A DNA stretch of 64,000 nucleotides from Sphingopyxis jiangsuensis (GTDB taxonomy: Bacteria > Pseudomonadota > Alphaproteobacteria > Sphingomonadales > Sphingomonadaceae): NCBI RefSeq assembly GCF_016734905.1, contig NZ_JAERPO010000002.1, forward strand, positions 248,001 to 312,000, given 5' to 3'. The position numbers and the translations under genes were made by a program. The first letter of the stretch is position 1. Each line of letters opens with the position of its first letter. The notes below the pieces were generated by a model, which had not been told where the DNA came from, searched no databases, and worked only from the letters and a program-made list of their open reading frames with translations. Of this stretch, positions 17,003 through 23,098 are shown piece after piece.

Positions 17003-17067
17003 ATCCCTCTCCCACCGGGAGAGGGAGGGAGGCGCGCAGCGCCGGAAGGGTGAGGGTGACGACCCCC
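17003..17067. repeat. family D repeat, left flank of the DUF559 gene
   Basis: CCCTCTCCC-ACC-GGGAGAGGG is a perfect nine-base palindrome at 17005-17025, followed by GGCGCGCAGCGCC and GGAAGGGTGAGGG. Related copies, with the same order of elements, lie at 17.4-17.5, 18.6, 48.6 and 59.7 kb. It begins right after the nrdA stop codon. Confidence 0.8.
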
Positions 17068-17508
17068 ATGCGAACCTATCGCAATCAACCCTCCGGCACT
17101 GTCGCGCGCGCCCGCACCCTGCGCAAAGACGCCACCGACGCCGAAAAGCGGATGTGGCGCGCGCTGCGCGAAACCTTCCCTGCTCTTAAATGGCGGCGGC
17201 AGGTTCCGATCGGCCCCTATTTCACCGACTTTTTCAGCTTCGCCGCCAAGCTGGTGATCGAGATCGATGGCGGCCAGCATGCGGAGGCGGCATCCTACGA
17301 CGCCCGCCGCACCATATTTCTCCGGCAGCAAGGCCTCACCGTCCTCCGCTTCTGGAACGACGACGTCCTAAAGAACACACGGGGCGTCATGGAACAAATC
17401 TCCCTTTCCCTCCGGGAGAGGGAAGGAGCGACGCAGTCGCGGAAGGGTGACGGCGACCCATCGCCGTCCGCAGCCAACCGACGAACACCCTCACCTTCCC
17501 AAGGCTAA
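17068..17508 (+). CDS. DUF559 endonuclease-like protein nested in repeats
   Basis: A 146-residue protein of the DUF559 family, a PD-(D/E)XK/Vsr-like nuclease fold. Core features are RTLRKDATDAEKRMWRAL (helix), the catalytic-type segment FTDFFSFAAKLVIEIDGGQH (Asp, Glu, Asp-Gly, Gln-His) and VLRFWNDDVLKN. The biological role of the family is not established. The gene separates nrdA from nrdB and is bordered by family D repeats, whose right member already starts inside its last 36 codons, so the C-terminal tail is repeat-derived. The ATG at 17068 gives MRTYRNQ; an in-frame GTG lies four codons earlier, within the repeat. It is an apparent insertion into the nrd operon. Confidence 0.85.
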   Translation: MRTYRNQPSGTVARARTLRKDATDAEKRMWRALRETFPALKWRRQVPIGPYFTDFFSFAAKLVIEIDGGQHAEAASYDARRTIFLRQQGLTVLRFWNDDVLKNTRGVMEQISLSLREREGATQSRKGDGDPSPSAANRRTPSPSQG

Positions 17509-17545
17509 CGCCTTGGGCCCCTTCCTCTCCCGGTGGGAGAGGAGT
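17400..17545. repeat. family D repeat, right flank of the DUF559 gene
   Basis: CTCCGGGAGAGGGAAGGAGC with GGAAGGGTGACGG (17400-17455) mirrors the left flank. It is followed by CACCTTCCCAAGGC and the palindrome CCTCTCCC-GGT-GGGAGAGG at 17524-17542. The pair of outer palindromes therefore brackets the nuclease gene. Confidence 0.75.
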
Positions 17546-17574
17546 AAAGATACGCCAGTCCGGAGACCGATGAG

Positions 17575-18630
17575 ATGCCCCTTCTAGAAGCCCGCAAAAC
17601 CTACAAGCCCTTCGAATATCCCTGGGCCTATGATTTCTGGAAGCGCCAGCAGCAGATCCACTGGATGCCCGAGGAAGTGCCGCTGGGCGAGGATTGCCGC
17701 GACTGGGCGCAGAAGATCAGCGACCATGAACGCAATCTGCTCACGCAGATCTTCCGCTTCTTCACCCAGGCCGATGTCGAGGTGCAGGATTGCTATCACG
17801 ACAAATATGGCCGCGTGTTCAAGCCGACCGAGATCAAGATGATGCTGACCGCGTTCAGCAACATGGAAACGGTCCACATCGCCGCCTACAGCCATTTGCT
17901 CGACACCATCGGCATGCCCGAAAGCGAGTATGGCATGTTCCTCGAATATGACGAGATGCGCGCGAAGCACGACTATCTCGGCACCTTCGGCGTCGACAGC
18001 GACGAGGATATCGCGCGCACGCTCGCGATGTTCGGCGGCTTTACCGAGGGCCTCCAGCTTTTCGCGAGCTTCGCGATGCTGATGAACTTCCCGCGCTTCA
18101 ACAAGATGAAGGGCATGGGCCAGATCGTCAGCTGGTCGGTGCGCGACGAAAGCCTGCACTGCGAGGGCATCACGCGCCTGTTCCACGCTTTCGTCAAGGA
18201 ACGCGACTGCCTGACCAAGGCGGTGAAGGAAGACATCATCGACTGCTGCCAGAAAACGGTGCGGCTCGAGGATGCGTTCATCGACCTCGCGTTCGAACAG
18301 GGCCCCGTTCCCGGCATGACGCCCAAGGAGATCAAGCGCTACATCCGCTACATCGCCGACTGGCGCCTCGGGCAGCTCGGCTTCCAGCCGATCTACATGA
18401 TCGACGAACACCCGCTGCCGTGGCTCGCCCCGCTGCTCAACGGCGTCGAGCACGCCAACTTCTTCGAAACCCGCGCGACCGAGTACAGCAAGGCCGCGAC
18501 GCGCGGCGACTGGAACACCGTGTGGACCAGCTTCGACAGCCGCAAGAAAGCGAAAGCCAACGACGAAGCCGCCCCCGAAGGCGACGACGGCGACGACATG
18601 TTCAAACAGGCGGGCATCGCCGCGGAGTAA
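17575..18630 (+). CDS. nrdB: ribonucleoside-diphosphate reductase, class I beta subunit
   Basis: A 351-residue radical-generating subunit with a ferritin-like helical core. Metal ligand motifs are visible: TQADVEVQD (Asp), METVHIAAYSH (Glu and His, with the likely radical Tyr in AAYSHL near 104) and RDESLHCEG (Glu and His). The length is usual for class Ia; the C-terminal tail is acidic and ends with a short hydrophobic stretch (FKQAGIAAE), the part that normally docks on NrdA. Its ATG follows CGGAGACCGATGAG. It was probably once directly downstream of nrdA. Confidence 0.95.
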   Translation: MPLLEARKTYKPFEYPWAYDFWKRQQQIHWMPEEVPLGEDCRDWAQKISDHERNLLTQIFRFFTQADVEVQDCYHDKYGRVFKPTEIKMMLTAFSNMETVHIAAYSHLLDTIGMPESEYGMFLEYDEMRAKHDYLGTFGVDSDEDIARTLAMFGGFTEGLQLFASFAMLMNFPRFNKMKGMGQIVSWSVRDESLHCEGITRLFHAFVKERDCLTKAVKEDIIDCCQKTVRLEDAFIDLAFEQGPVPGMTPKEIKRYIRYIADWRLGQLGFQPIYMIDEHPLPWLAPLLNGVEHANFFETRATEYSKAATRGDWNTVWTSFDSRKKAKANDEAAPEGDDGDDMFKQAGIAAE

Positions 18631-18639
18631 AACACCTCA

Positions 18640-18720
18640 AAACCCCTCCCCTTCAGGGGAGGGGCAGCGAAGCTTGCCAGCTTGCTGGCTTAGCGAAGCG
18701 GGGTGGGGGCTCACGCCCCA
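18640..18720. repeat. family D-like repeat after nrdB
   Basis: CCCCTCCCC-TTC-AGGGGAGGGG forms a strong hairpin, followed by GCTTGCCAGCTTGCTGGCTT and GCGAAGCGGGGTGGGGGC. Similar order is seen at 48.5 and 59.6 kb. The hairpin may also terminate the nrd transcript, although no T run follows. Confidence 0.7.
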
Positions 18721-18756
18721 CAGCGACGACCAAAAAGAAACCCAAAGGCCACAAAG

Positions 18757-18987
18757 ATGACCGAAAAGAAAAAACTGAAGCTCCTCCACCTCAGCCAGCC
18801 GCAACGCGCGACGCTGGAGGGCCTCGCCAACCGCCGCCCCCAACTCCCCACCGACCCGATCCGCGACGAACTCGTCACGCTGGGACTGGTGGCGCAGCAG
18901 GGCGCCAAATGGGCGCTGACCCCGCAGGGCAAGAAGGTGCTGGCGGCGAACTCGAACCGGCGCAATGCGGGCGGGTTTTCGGTTTGA
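18757..18987 (+). CDS. small basic hypothetical protein
   Basis: A 76-residue basic protein with the run LLHLSQPQRATLEGLANRR, then DPIRDELVTLGLVAQQGAKW and LTPQGKKVLAAN. The helix-turn-helix-strand pattern (LVTLGLV, then WALTPQGKKVL) recalls a small winged-helix domain of the type seen in minimal transcription factors. I infer possible DNA binding but recognise no named family. The ATG at 18757 has AAAGG upstream. Codon use matches the core genome, unlike the AT-rich cassette that follows 11 bases later. Confidence 0.65.
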   Translation: MTEKKKLKLLHLSQPQRATLEGLANRRPQLPTDPIRDELVTLGLVAQQGAKWALTPQGKKVLAANSNRRNAGGFSV

Positions 18988-18998
18988 GGTGACGCAAG

Positions 18999-19460
18999 TT
19001 GAACCTCCCTCCCTCTCCCCACCCGCTTGACGGAAAAGAAGAGTGGGAGTGTTATGATCAGCATATATCTGAGCGCAATCGCCTAATTGAAGGCAAGCGA
19101 TCCGCTGAAGAGCAGTTCGTCAAAACGGTGATCCAGCTATCGTCTGGGATAGCATTGCTCGTGCCGGGCTTTCTGACTGCGGGCGCAGGAAATATCAAGC
19201 CCCCCTCATGCACACTGGTCGCTGGGCTAATTTTTACGTTCTTGGCGCTTACCTTTGGCCTTATTGAACAGTACGTTAGCTCCTTTGCATATAGTCGACA
19301 GATAGCGAAAACTGACGCATACTATCAAAAAAAGACGTCTGATGTGTCACCACCGTCTTTCTCAAAAATCCTTTCCGCCTGCCTTTTGTTATGCTTTATC
19401 TGCTTTCTATTTGGAATTTTTCTTCTCGCACTATCGCTCATGATTGGTCCTTGGAGATAA
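18999..19460 (+). CDS. AT-rich multi-TM protein, first gene of the TIR cassette
   Basis: A 153-residue membrane protein. A charged N-terminal helix containing ERNRLIEGKRSAEEQFVKTV precedes three hydrophobic stretches (about 45-64, 70-92, 124-149). I do not recognise the family with certainty. The layout (amphipathic helix, then 2-3 TM) recalls SLATT-type and other pore-like effectors that accompany nucleotide-signalling defence systems; this is only a resemblance. Codon use is strongly AT-rich compared with nrdB. The TTG at 18999 is chosen because GAGGTGA lies six bases upstream. The next small gene begins four bases after its stop. Confidence 0.65.
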   Translation: MNLPPSPHPLDGKEEWECYDQHISERNRLIEGKRSAEEQFVKTVIQLSSGIALLVPGFLTAGAGNIKPPSCTLVAGLIFTFLALTFGLIEQYVSSFAYSRQIAKTDAYYQKKTSDVSPPSFSKILSACLLLCFICFLFGIFLLALSLMIGPWR

Positions 19461-19464
19461 ATGC

Positions 19465-19593
19465 ATGACGAACAATCCAACGCCTACTCCCCCTCCACCT
19501 AGGCCGCACCACGATAGCCCCGGAAAATCGGTGCCGGGCAGATCGATTCCTCCAACCCCACCGCCCCCGCCGCCTAGCGGTCCGAGGCGTTGA
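19465..19593 (+). CDS. proline-rich 42-residue protein in the TIR cassette
   Basis: A short gene of 42 codons whose product has two polyproline runs (PTPTPPPPRP near the start, PPTPPPPPPSG near the end) joined by a His/Gly/Ser/Arg linker, ending in Arg-Arg. GGAG lies eight bases before the ATG. It starts four bases after the upstream membrane protein stops and ends one base before the TIR gene's ATG, so it fills the gap exactly, as a real operon member would. Such peptides can bind SH3-like or EVH1-like pockets or bridge partners; no function is known. Its intact frame in a short gap argues for translation. Confidence 0.6.
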   Translation: MTNNPTPTPPPPRPHHDSPGKSVPGRSIPPTPPPPPPSGPRR

Positions 19594-19594
19594 A

Positions 19595-20020
19595 ATGGCT
19601 TATAATGTGAGCGTCTTTGTAAGCCACTCGTGGTCGTATTCAGAGCACTATGAACGACTATCGGGCTGGATATTTAACGAGCCTTGGTATGCAGACGGGA
19701 CTCCAATCAATTTTTTCAACACCTCCGTGCCTCGAGAGGATCCAATCCACTACGCGCCAAATGATACCGCACTCCAAACCGCAATCTTCGAAAGATTGAA
19801 GGTATCTAACGTCATTGTTGTACCCACGGGCATGTATTCCACCCATAGCAAATGGATTGGGAAAGAGCTTAAAGGCGCGCGCCTTCATGGTAAGAAAATC
19901 GTGGCGGTTAATCCTTGGGGTCAAGAGCGAAAATCGTCGGTAGTTCAATCCGTAGCTCATGAGACTGTGGGCTGGAACAAGAACAGCGTTATAAACGCCG
20001 TATGGCGCAGCCGCTCATGA
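19595..20020 (+). CDS. ThsB-like TIR-domain protein (MTH538/DUF1863 TIR-like)
   Basis: A 141-residue single-domain protein of the TIR-like MTH538/DUF1863 family, the family of Thoeris ThsB. Visible are the first strand and loop VFVSHSWSYSEHYERL (about 7-22), SNVIVVPTGMYSTHSKWIGK (71-90) with the following EL, so that Glu91 is the likely NAD-cleaving residue, and GKKIVAVNPWGQERKS. In Thoeris such proteins convert NAD+ to a cyclic ADP-ribose-type signal on phage infection. No ThsA (SIR2/SLOG or macro effector) is nearby; instead two membrane proteins flank it. The ATG has GAGG upstream. Codon use is AT-rich, consistent with transfer. Confidence 0.82.
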   Translation: MAYNVSVFVSHSWSYSEHYERLSGWIFNEPWYADGTPINFFNTSVPREDPIHYAPNDTALQTAIFERLKVSNVIVVPTGMYSTHSKWIGKELKGARLHGKKIVAVNPWGQERKSSVVQSVAHETVGWNKNSVINAVWRSRS

Positions 20021-20493
20021 ACGAAAAGCTAACCCCATCAAAACCAGATAAGCTTGAGATATATAAGATGATCGTCGAAATGGCTGACAGAGTAAGCCAA
20101 CGGAGACAATCGGCTAATAACTTTTACCTTACTATGAATACAATTTTAATTGGCGGAACATCTTTTCTTTACGAAAGTGGCCTTCCCGTTTTATCAAGCA
20201 TAACTCTATCTATTGCTGGTCTATCAATATCACTGCTATGGGCCAGAAATATTAAAAGCTATAAAACGCTAAATTCTGCAAAATTTAGAGTTATTACGGA
20301 TCTAGAAAAGCAATTAGAGTATGATGCATATACGAAAGAATGGGAGTTTCTTGATCCCGACGGCGATGGAAAACGCCACAATCCGTTTCATAAGGTTGAG
20401 GGCTTAGTTCCGTTTGTTTTCGTCGGGGTATATATTATTCACTTAGCCGCGCATATCCCATGGCATCGTCTCGCATCCGCGTGTGGATGCTAG
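20017..20493 (+). CDS. RipA-like membrane protein paired with the TIR protein
   Basis: A 158-residue protein with the motif YKMIVEMADRVSQRRQSANN (about 16-35), two close hydrophobic helices (about 36-54 and 58-75), the segment WARNIKSYKTLNSAKFRVIT, and a C-terminal third helix (about 134-152). This pattern matches, from memory, a family of small oligomeric membrane proteins annotated as RipA-like, often found beside TIR genes. The start ATG at 20017 overlaps the TIR stop (ATGA); an ATG 15 bases earlier is less likely. Coupling suggests it is the membrane effector or anchor for the TIR signal. AT-rich. Effector role is an inference. Confidence 0.72.
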   Translation: MNEKLTPSKPDKLEIYKMIVEMADRVSQRRQSANNFYLTMNTILIGGTSFLYESGLPVLSSITLSIAGLSISLLWARNIKSYKTLNSAKFRVITDLEKQLEYDAYTKEWEFLDPDGDGKRHNPFHKVEGLVPFVFVGVYIIHLAAHIPWHRLASACGC

Positions 20494-20513
20494 CTTGCTG
20501 ACGTCGTCCTAGG

Positions 20514-20600
20514 TACCGGATCAAGCCCGGCATGACGAGCGGGAGGGAAGCATCCGGTTCGGCCTAAACTTCGTCACCCCGGACTTGATCCGGGGTCCAT
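20514..20600. repeat. family A repeats, left flank of the GIY-YIG gene
   Basis: Two family A half elements facing each other: ACCGGATCAAGCCCGGCATG near 20515 and TCACCCCGGACTTGATCCGG near 20572. They end 22 bases before the GIY-YIG gene's ATG, which marks the right edge of the AT-rich cassette. Confidence 0.8.
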
Positions 20601-20621
20601 CGCCGCCCTAGCCTCCACCCC

Positions 20622-21047
20622 ATGCACCGCGACTTTCAGCCATGCACCTATGTCATGGCGAGCGCGCGGAACGGGACGCTTTACACCGGCGTCACCTCGC
20701 ACCTGATCCAGCGGATCGTCCAGCATCGCGACGGCAGCTTCGACGGCTTCACCAAACGCTATGGCGTCAGGATGCTCGTGTGGTTCGAACTCGCCGGGAC
20801 GATGGAGCACGCCATCGCGCGCGAAAAGCAGCTCAAGAACTGGCAGCGCAAGTGGAAGGCCGAGCTGATCGCGGCGTCAAACCCCGACTGGCGCGACCTG
20901 GCCGAGGAACCGGGGTTGCCGCCGCTGGATGGGCGACGCCCTTCCCCATCTTCGTCATCCCGCCGCTTCCCCCAATTCGTCATGCCGGACTTGATCCGGC
21001 ATCCATTCCACCGGCGCCGCATGGACCCCGGATCAAGCCTGTCCTGA
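20622..21047 (+). CDS. GIY-YIG nuclease family protein nested in repeats
   Basis: A 141-residue protein whose first 95 residues form a GIY-YIG nuclease domain: CTYVMASARNGTLYTGVTS (residues 8-26), a following Arg in HLIQRIVQHRDG, and a Glu in TMEHAIAREKQLKNWQRKWK. These small stand-alone members resemble UvrC/SLX1-type nucleases but have no proven role. The last 30 or so codons run into the downstream family A repeat (MPDLIRHPFHRRRMDPG), so the true functional end is probably near residue 100. Several TIR cassette genes precede it, but its high GC shows it is not part of that transfer. Confidence 0.85.
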   Translation: MHRDFQPCTYVMASARNGTLYTGVTSHLIQRIVQHRDGSFDGFTKRYGVRMLVWFELAGTMEHAIAREKQLKNWQRKWKAELIAASNPDWRDLAEEPGLPPLDGRRPSPSSSSRRFPQFVMPDLIRHPFHRRRMDPGSSLS

Positions 21048-21075
21048 GCCTGCCGAAGGGTCCGGGGTGACGAAC
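20978..21075. repeat. family A repeats, right flank of the GIY-YIG gene
   Basis: CGTCATGCCGGACTTGATCC and the facing ATGGACCCCGGATCAAGCCT are followed by the related element GTCCTGAGCCTGCCGAAGGG and GGGTGACGAAC. The first copy is read as the C-terminal codons of the nuclease gene. Confidence 0.8.
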
Positions 21076-21136
21076 GAGGGGGAGTCTTCCGCCCTTCGTG
21101 CCTTCGTGTCCTTGGGATCACGGTGACAGTTTACTT

Positions 21137-21200
21137 GACCCCCGATCCTGCCTCGACGACGCCACCATGGATGCCGGATCAAGTCCGGCATGACGAAGGA
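21137..21200. repeat. family A repeat pair
   Basis: A degenerate left half (GACCCCCGATCCTG) faces a good right half (GGATGCCGGATCAAGTCCGG) followed by CATGACGAAGG. It lies in a 336-bp gap between the GIY-YIG gene and the next gene. The remainder of that gap (21201-21383) shows no gene. Confidence 0.7.
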
Positions 21201-21383
21201 GGAGAGCGCCGCCCTCTTTGTGTCTTTGTGTGAGACACCGTTGCACCAGCCCGGAATTTATCATCGTCCTCACGGGAAACGCGGCCCCTTCGCCCGCCTC
21301 CGAAACCGCCAACGCGCGCGACGCGCACGGGCATGATCCCGCCGCCTATCACCCGGTGCCGGAGCCCGCGGTTGCCCGACGCG

Positions 21384-21881
21384 TCAGTTCATCACCGATC
21401 CCGTCGGGAATCCCCGCACCCCCGACGCCGCGAACAGCACCGCGCCGCGCACCGCCTCGGGCGCGTCGTCGAGCAGGTAGAGCGGGACCAGCGCGCGCGT
21501 CACCTCGCTGTCGTCGTCGATGACGAGGCGCAGCGAGGCGATGCCGATGTCGCTCCGCTCGACCACCGCGTCGCGGATCGACGCGAGCGGCCACGACGCG
21601 TCGCTGCCGCGATAGAGCCGCGCGCCGTCGTGAAAGACATAGCTGCCGCGCTGGCGCCACATGCGGTGGAAATGGTTGAGGCCCCACGCCGCCGCGACGA
21701 TGGCGGCGGTGACGACCAGGTTTCCGAACAATATGTTCCCGACGATCGACAGCGCGCTATACCCCTCCGCCTGCCGCGCGATCAGCGCCGCGAGCGCGCC
21801 CGCGCACGCGAGTTGCCAGACGATCAGCGGCTTCGCCTTCAGCCGCGCGATCACCATGATGGGACGGTCCCGATGCTTCAT
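21384..21881 (-). CDS. hypothetical membrane protein
   Basis: A 165-residue protein with two hydrophobic segments (about 18-36 and 46-66) followed by a soluble domain of about 95 residues with alternating strands (YVFHDGARLYRG, ASIRDAVVERSD, RLVIDDDSEVTRALVPLYLLD). The soluble part looks like a small pleckstrin-type or photosystem-like beta domain read out at the cytoplasmic face, but I cannot name the family. The ATG has no strong ribosome site, and ATG codon 9 (MVIARLK) is an alternative. It stands alone, facing away from the next small gene. Confidence 0.65.
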   Translation of the reverse strand: MKHRDRPIMVIARLKAKPLIVWQLACAGALAALIARQAEGYSALSIVGNILFGNLVVTAAIVAAAWGLNHFHRMWRQRGSYVFHDGARLYRGSDASWPLASIRDAVVERSDIGIASLRLVIDDDSEVTRALVPLYLLDDAPEAVRGAVLFAASGVRGFPTGSVMN

Positions 21882-21976
21882 CGCCCCCCTTTAGCAGCCG
21901 CGGCGCGCGGCGCCACCCGTGCAGCTTTTCGCCGCGCCGCCCGTTGATCGGGTGACAAGCAATGAAAGGACAGATC

Positions 21977-22144
21977 ATGGAATGGGGCATTCTCACTATC
22001 GTCGGGCCGATCTTGCTCGCCGCGGCGATCGCCTGGGCGATGCTGCACAACCGCCGCTCGCGCGCCGAAAAGGAACTGACCGAAGAGGCGACGCGCATCC
22101 GGCGCGAGCAGGAGCATCGCGCGGCGGAGGAACGCAAGGGCTGA
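21977..22144 (+). CDS. small single-TM protein
   Basis: A 55-residue protein: one N-terminal hydrophobic helix (about 3-22, WGILTIVGPILLAAAIAWAM), then a highly charged helical tail rich in Arg and Glu (EKELTEEATRIRREQEHR). The ATG at 21977 is preceded by AAAGGA at a good distance; an ATG 15 bases upstream has none. Small proteins like this are common in sphingomonads and have no assigned role. It probably anchors a short cytoplasmic coiled coil. Confidence 0.65.
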   Translation: MEWGILTIVGPILLAAAIAWAMLHNRRSRAEKELTEEATRIRREQEHRAAEERKG

Positions 22145-22256
22145 CCGCGCAGGGATGACGCGCGGCGGATCGGCGCCGCTTCCGCGCGGTTCGTCGCGGC
22201 GTCATTTTGGCCCGCGCGGGCTCTCATGCTATGGTGACCGCGAAAGGAGACAGACC

Positions 22257-22403
22257 ATGCAGGCCGTTACCGAAGGCGACCGCCGCAAGGAGGTTCGCGT
22301 CCTCCTCGACCGGATTCAGGCGCATCCCGAGCGCGACTGGACCGCGGCGCGCCGCCGTATTGCGACGCTCAACCGCTTGATTGCCAAGCCAAAACCGCAC
22401 TGA
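22257..22403 (+). CDS. 48-residue basic hypothetical protein
   Basis: A short protein of 48 residues, helical and rich in Arg (VRVLLDRIQAHPERDW, AARRRIATLNRLIAKPKPH). AAAGGAGA precedes the ATG at 22257 at ideal spacing, the main reason to accept it. A longer frame starting at 22155 has no ribosome site. No family is recognised and there is no signal peptide. Confidence 0.55.
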   Translation: MQAVTEGDRRKEVRVLLDRIQAHPERDWTAARRRIATLNRLIAKPKPH

Positions 22404-22527
22404 CCGGCGCGGCGGGCACGCCCCGTCGCAACGCAGCGACATTTCGCCGCGTGCAGTGCAACAACAGCGCCTCCTGTCGGTTTCCGACCGGCAAGGCCCC
22501 TGGCGGGCCAACCGACAGGAGATAATT

Positions 22528-23013
22528 ATGAAACCCAGCATGACCATGCTCGCCGCGGGCGCGGCGCTGTTCGCTGCCCCCGCCTTGGCCCAGCTCCCCG
22601 CCTTGGCCCAGCTCAACGTCGGCGGCGCCGCCGACGCGACCGTGGGCGCAACCACCGGCAACATCGGCAACACAGTGGGCGAGGTGACGAAGCCCGTCGG
22701 CGACGTCGTCGACCGCGCCGACACGACGCTGAACGGCACGATCGATGCGACGAAGCTGACCGTTGCCGCGCGCGAAGATGTGCGCGCCGGCGCGACCATC
22801 ACCGACATGAACGGCAACAGCATCGGCACGTTGCAGAGCGTGCAGGGCGACACTGCGGTGATCGTCGATGGCGGCAAGCTCTATAATGTTCCGCTGTCGG
22901 AACTCTATCGCAATGCCTCGGACCGCGCCGGCGCGCTGGTATCGAAGGTTCCGCCCGTAGCGGTGGGCGCGAGCGCCAGCGCCGAGGCCGACGCCGAGGT
23001 CGAGCCCCGTTGA
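22528..23013 (+). CDS. secreted protein with PRC-barrel-like C-terminal segment
   Basis: A 161-residue exported protein: signal peptide to about ALAQ (residue 22), a Gly/Ala/Thr-rich middle, and a C-terminal segment GATITDMNGNSIGTLQSVQG that resembles a PRC-barrel strand pattern, followed by LYNVPLSELYR. The same architecture appears in the protein at 41.4 kb, including the D-x-x-G-x-x-I/V-G pattern. The ATG at 22528 has AGGAGATAATT upstream. Probably a periplasmic or surface protein; role unknown. A terminator follows 50 bases after the stop. Confidence 0.75.
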   Translation: MKPSMTMLAAGAALFAAPALAQLPALAQLNVGGAADATVGATTGNIGNTVGEVTKPVGDVVDRADTTLNGTIDATKLTVAAREDVRAGATITDMNGNSIGTLQSVQGDTAVIVDGGKLYNVPLSELYRNASDRAGALVSKVPPVAVGASASAEADAEVEPR

Positions 23014-23064
23014 CCCGGCCAATGCGACGCCGTTCATTTGTGGGTCGCAAATGACGGTCAAAGG

Positions 23065-23098
23065 ACGGAGCCGGGGAGCGATCCCCGGCTCCGTTTCT
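23065..23098 (+). terminator. intrinsic terminator
   Basis: ACGGAGCCGGGG pairs perfectly with CCCCGGCTCCGT around the loop AGCGAT and is followed by TTTCT. It ends the transcript of the secreted protein and touches the stop codon of the converging sulfatase-fold gene, so it may act in both directions. Confidence 0.8.

Noticed and set aside
16123-17508. One long reading frame running through the end of nrdA and the DUF559 gene
   Set aside because: The nrdA part is out of frame with the real NrdA protein. The true DUF559 start is the ATG at 17068 or the GTG four codons earlier, after the repeat.
18999-20493. Complete type I or II Thoeris system
   Set aside because: No SIR2/SLOG or macro-domain ThsA was found next to the TIR gene; the flanking proteins are small membrane proteins.
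20950-21047. Functional domain in the GIY-YIG protein's last residues
   Set aside because: They are read from a repeat copy found elsewhere in non-coding DNA; treated as read-through.
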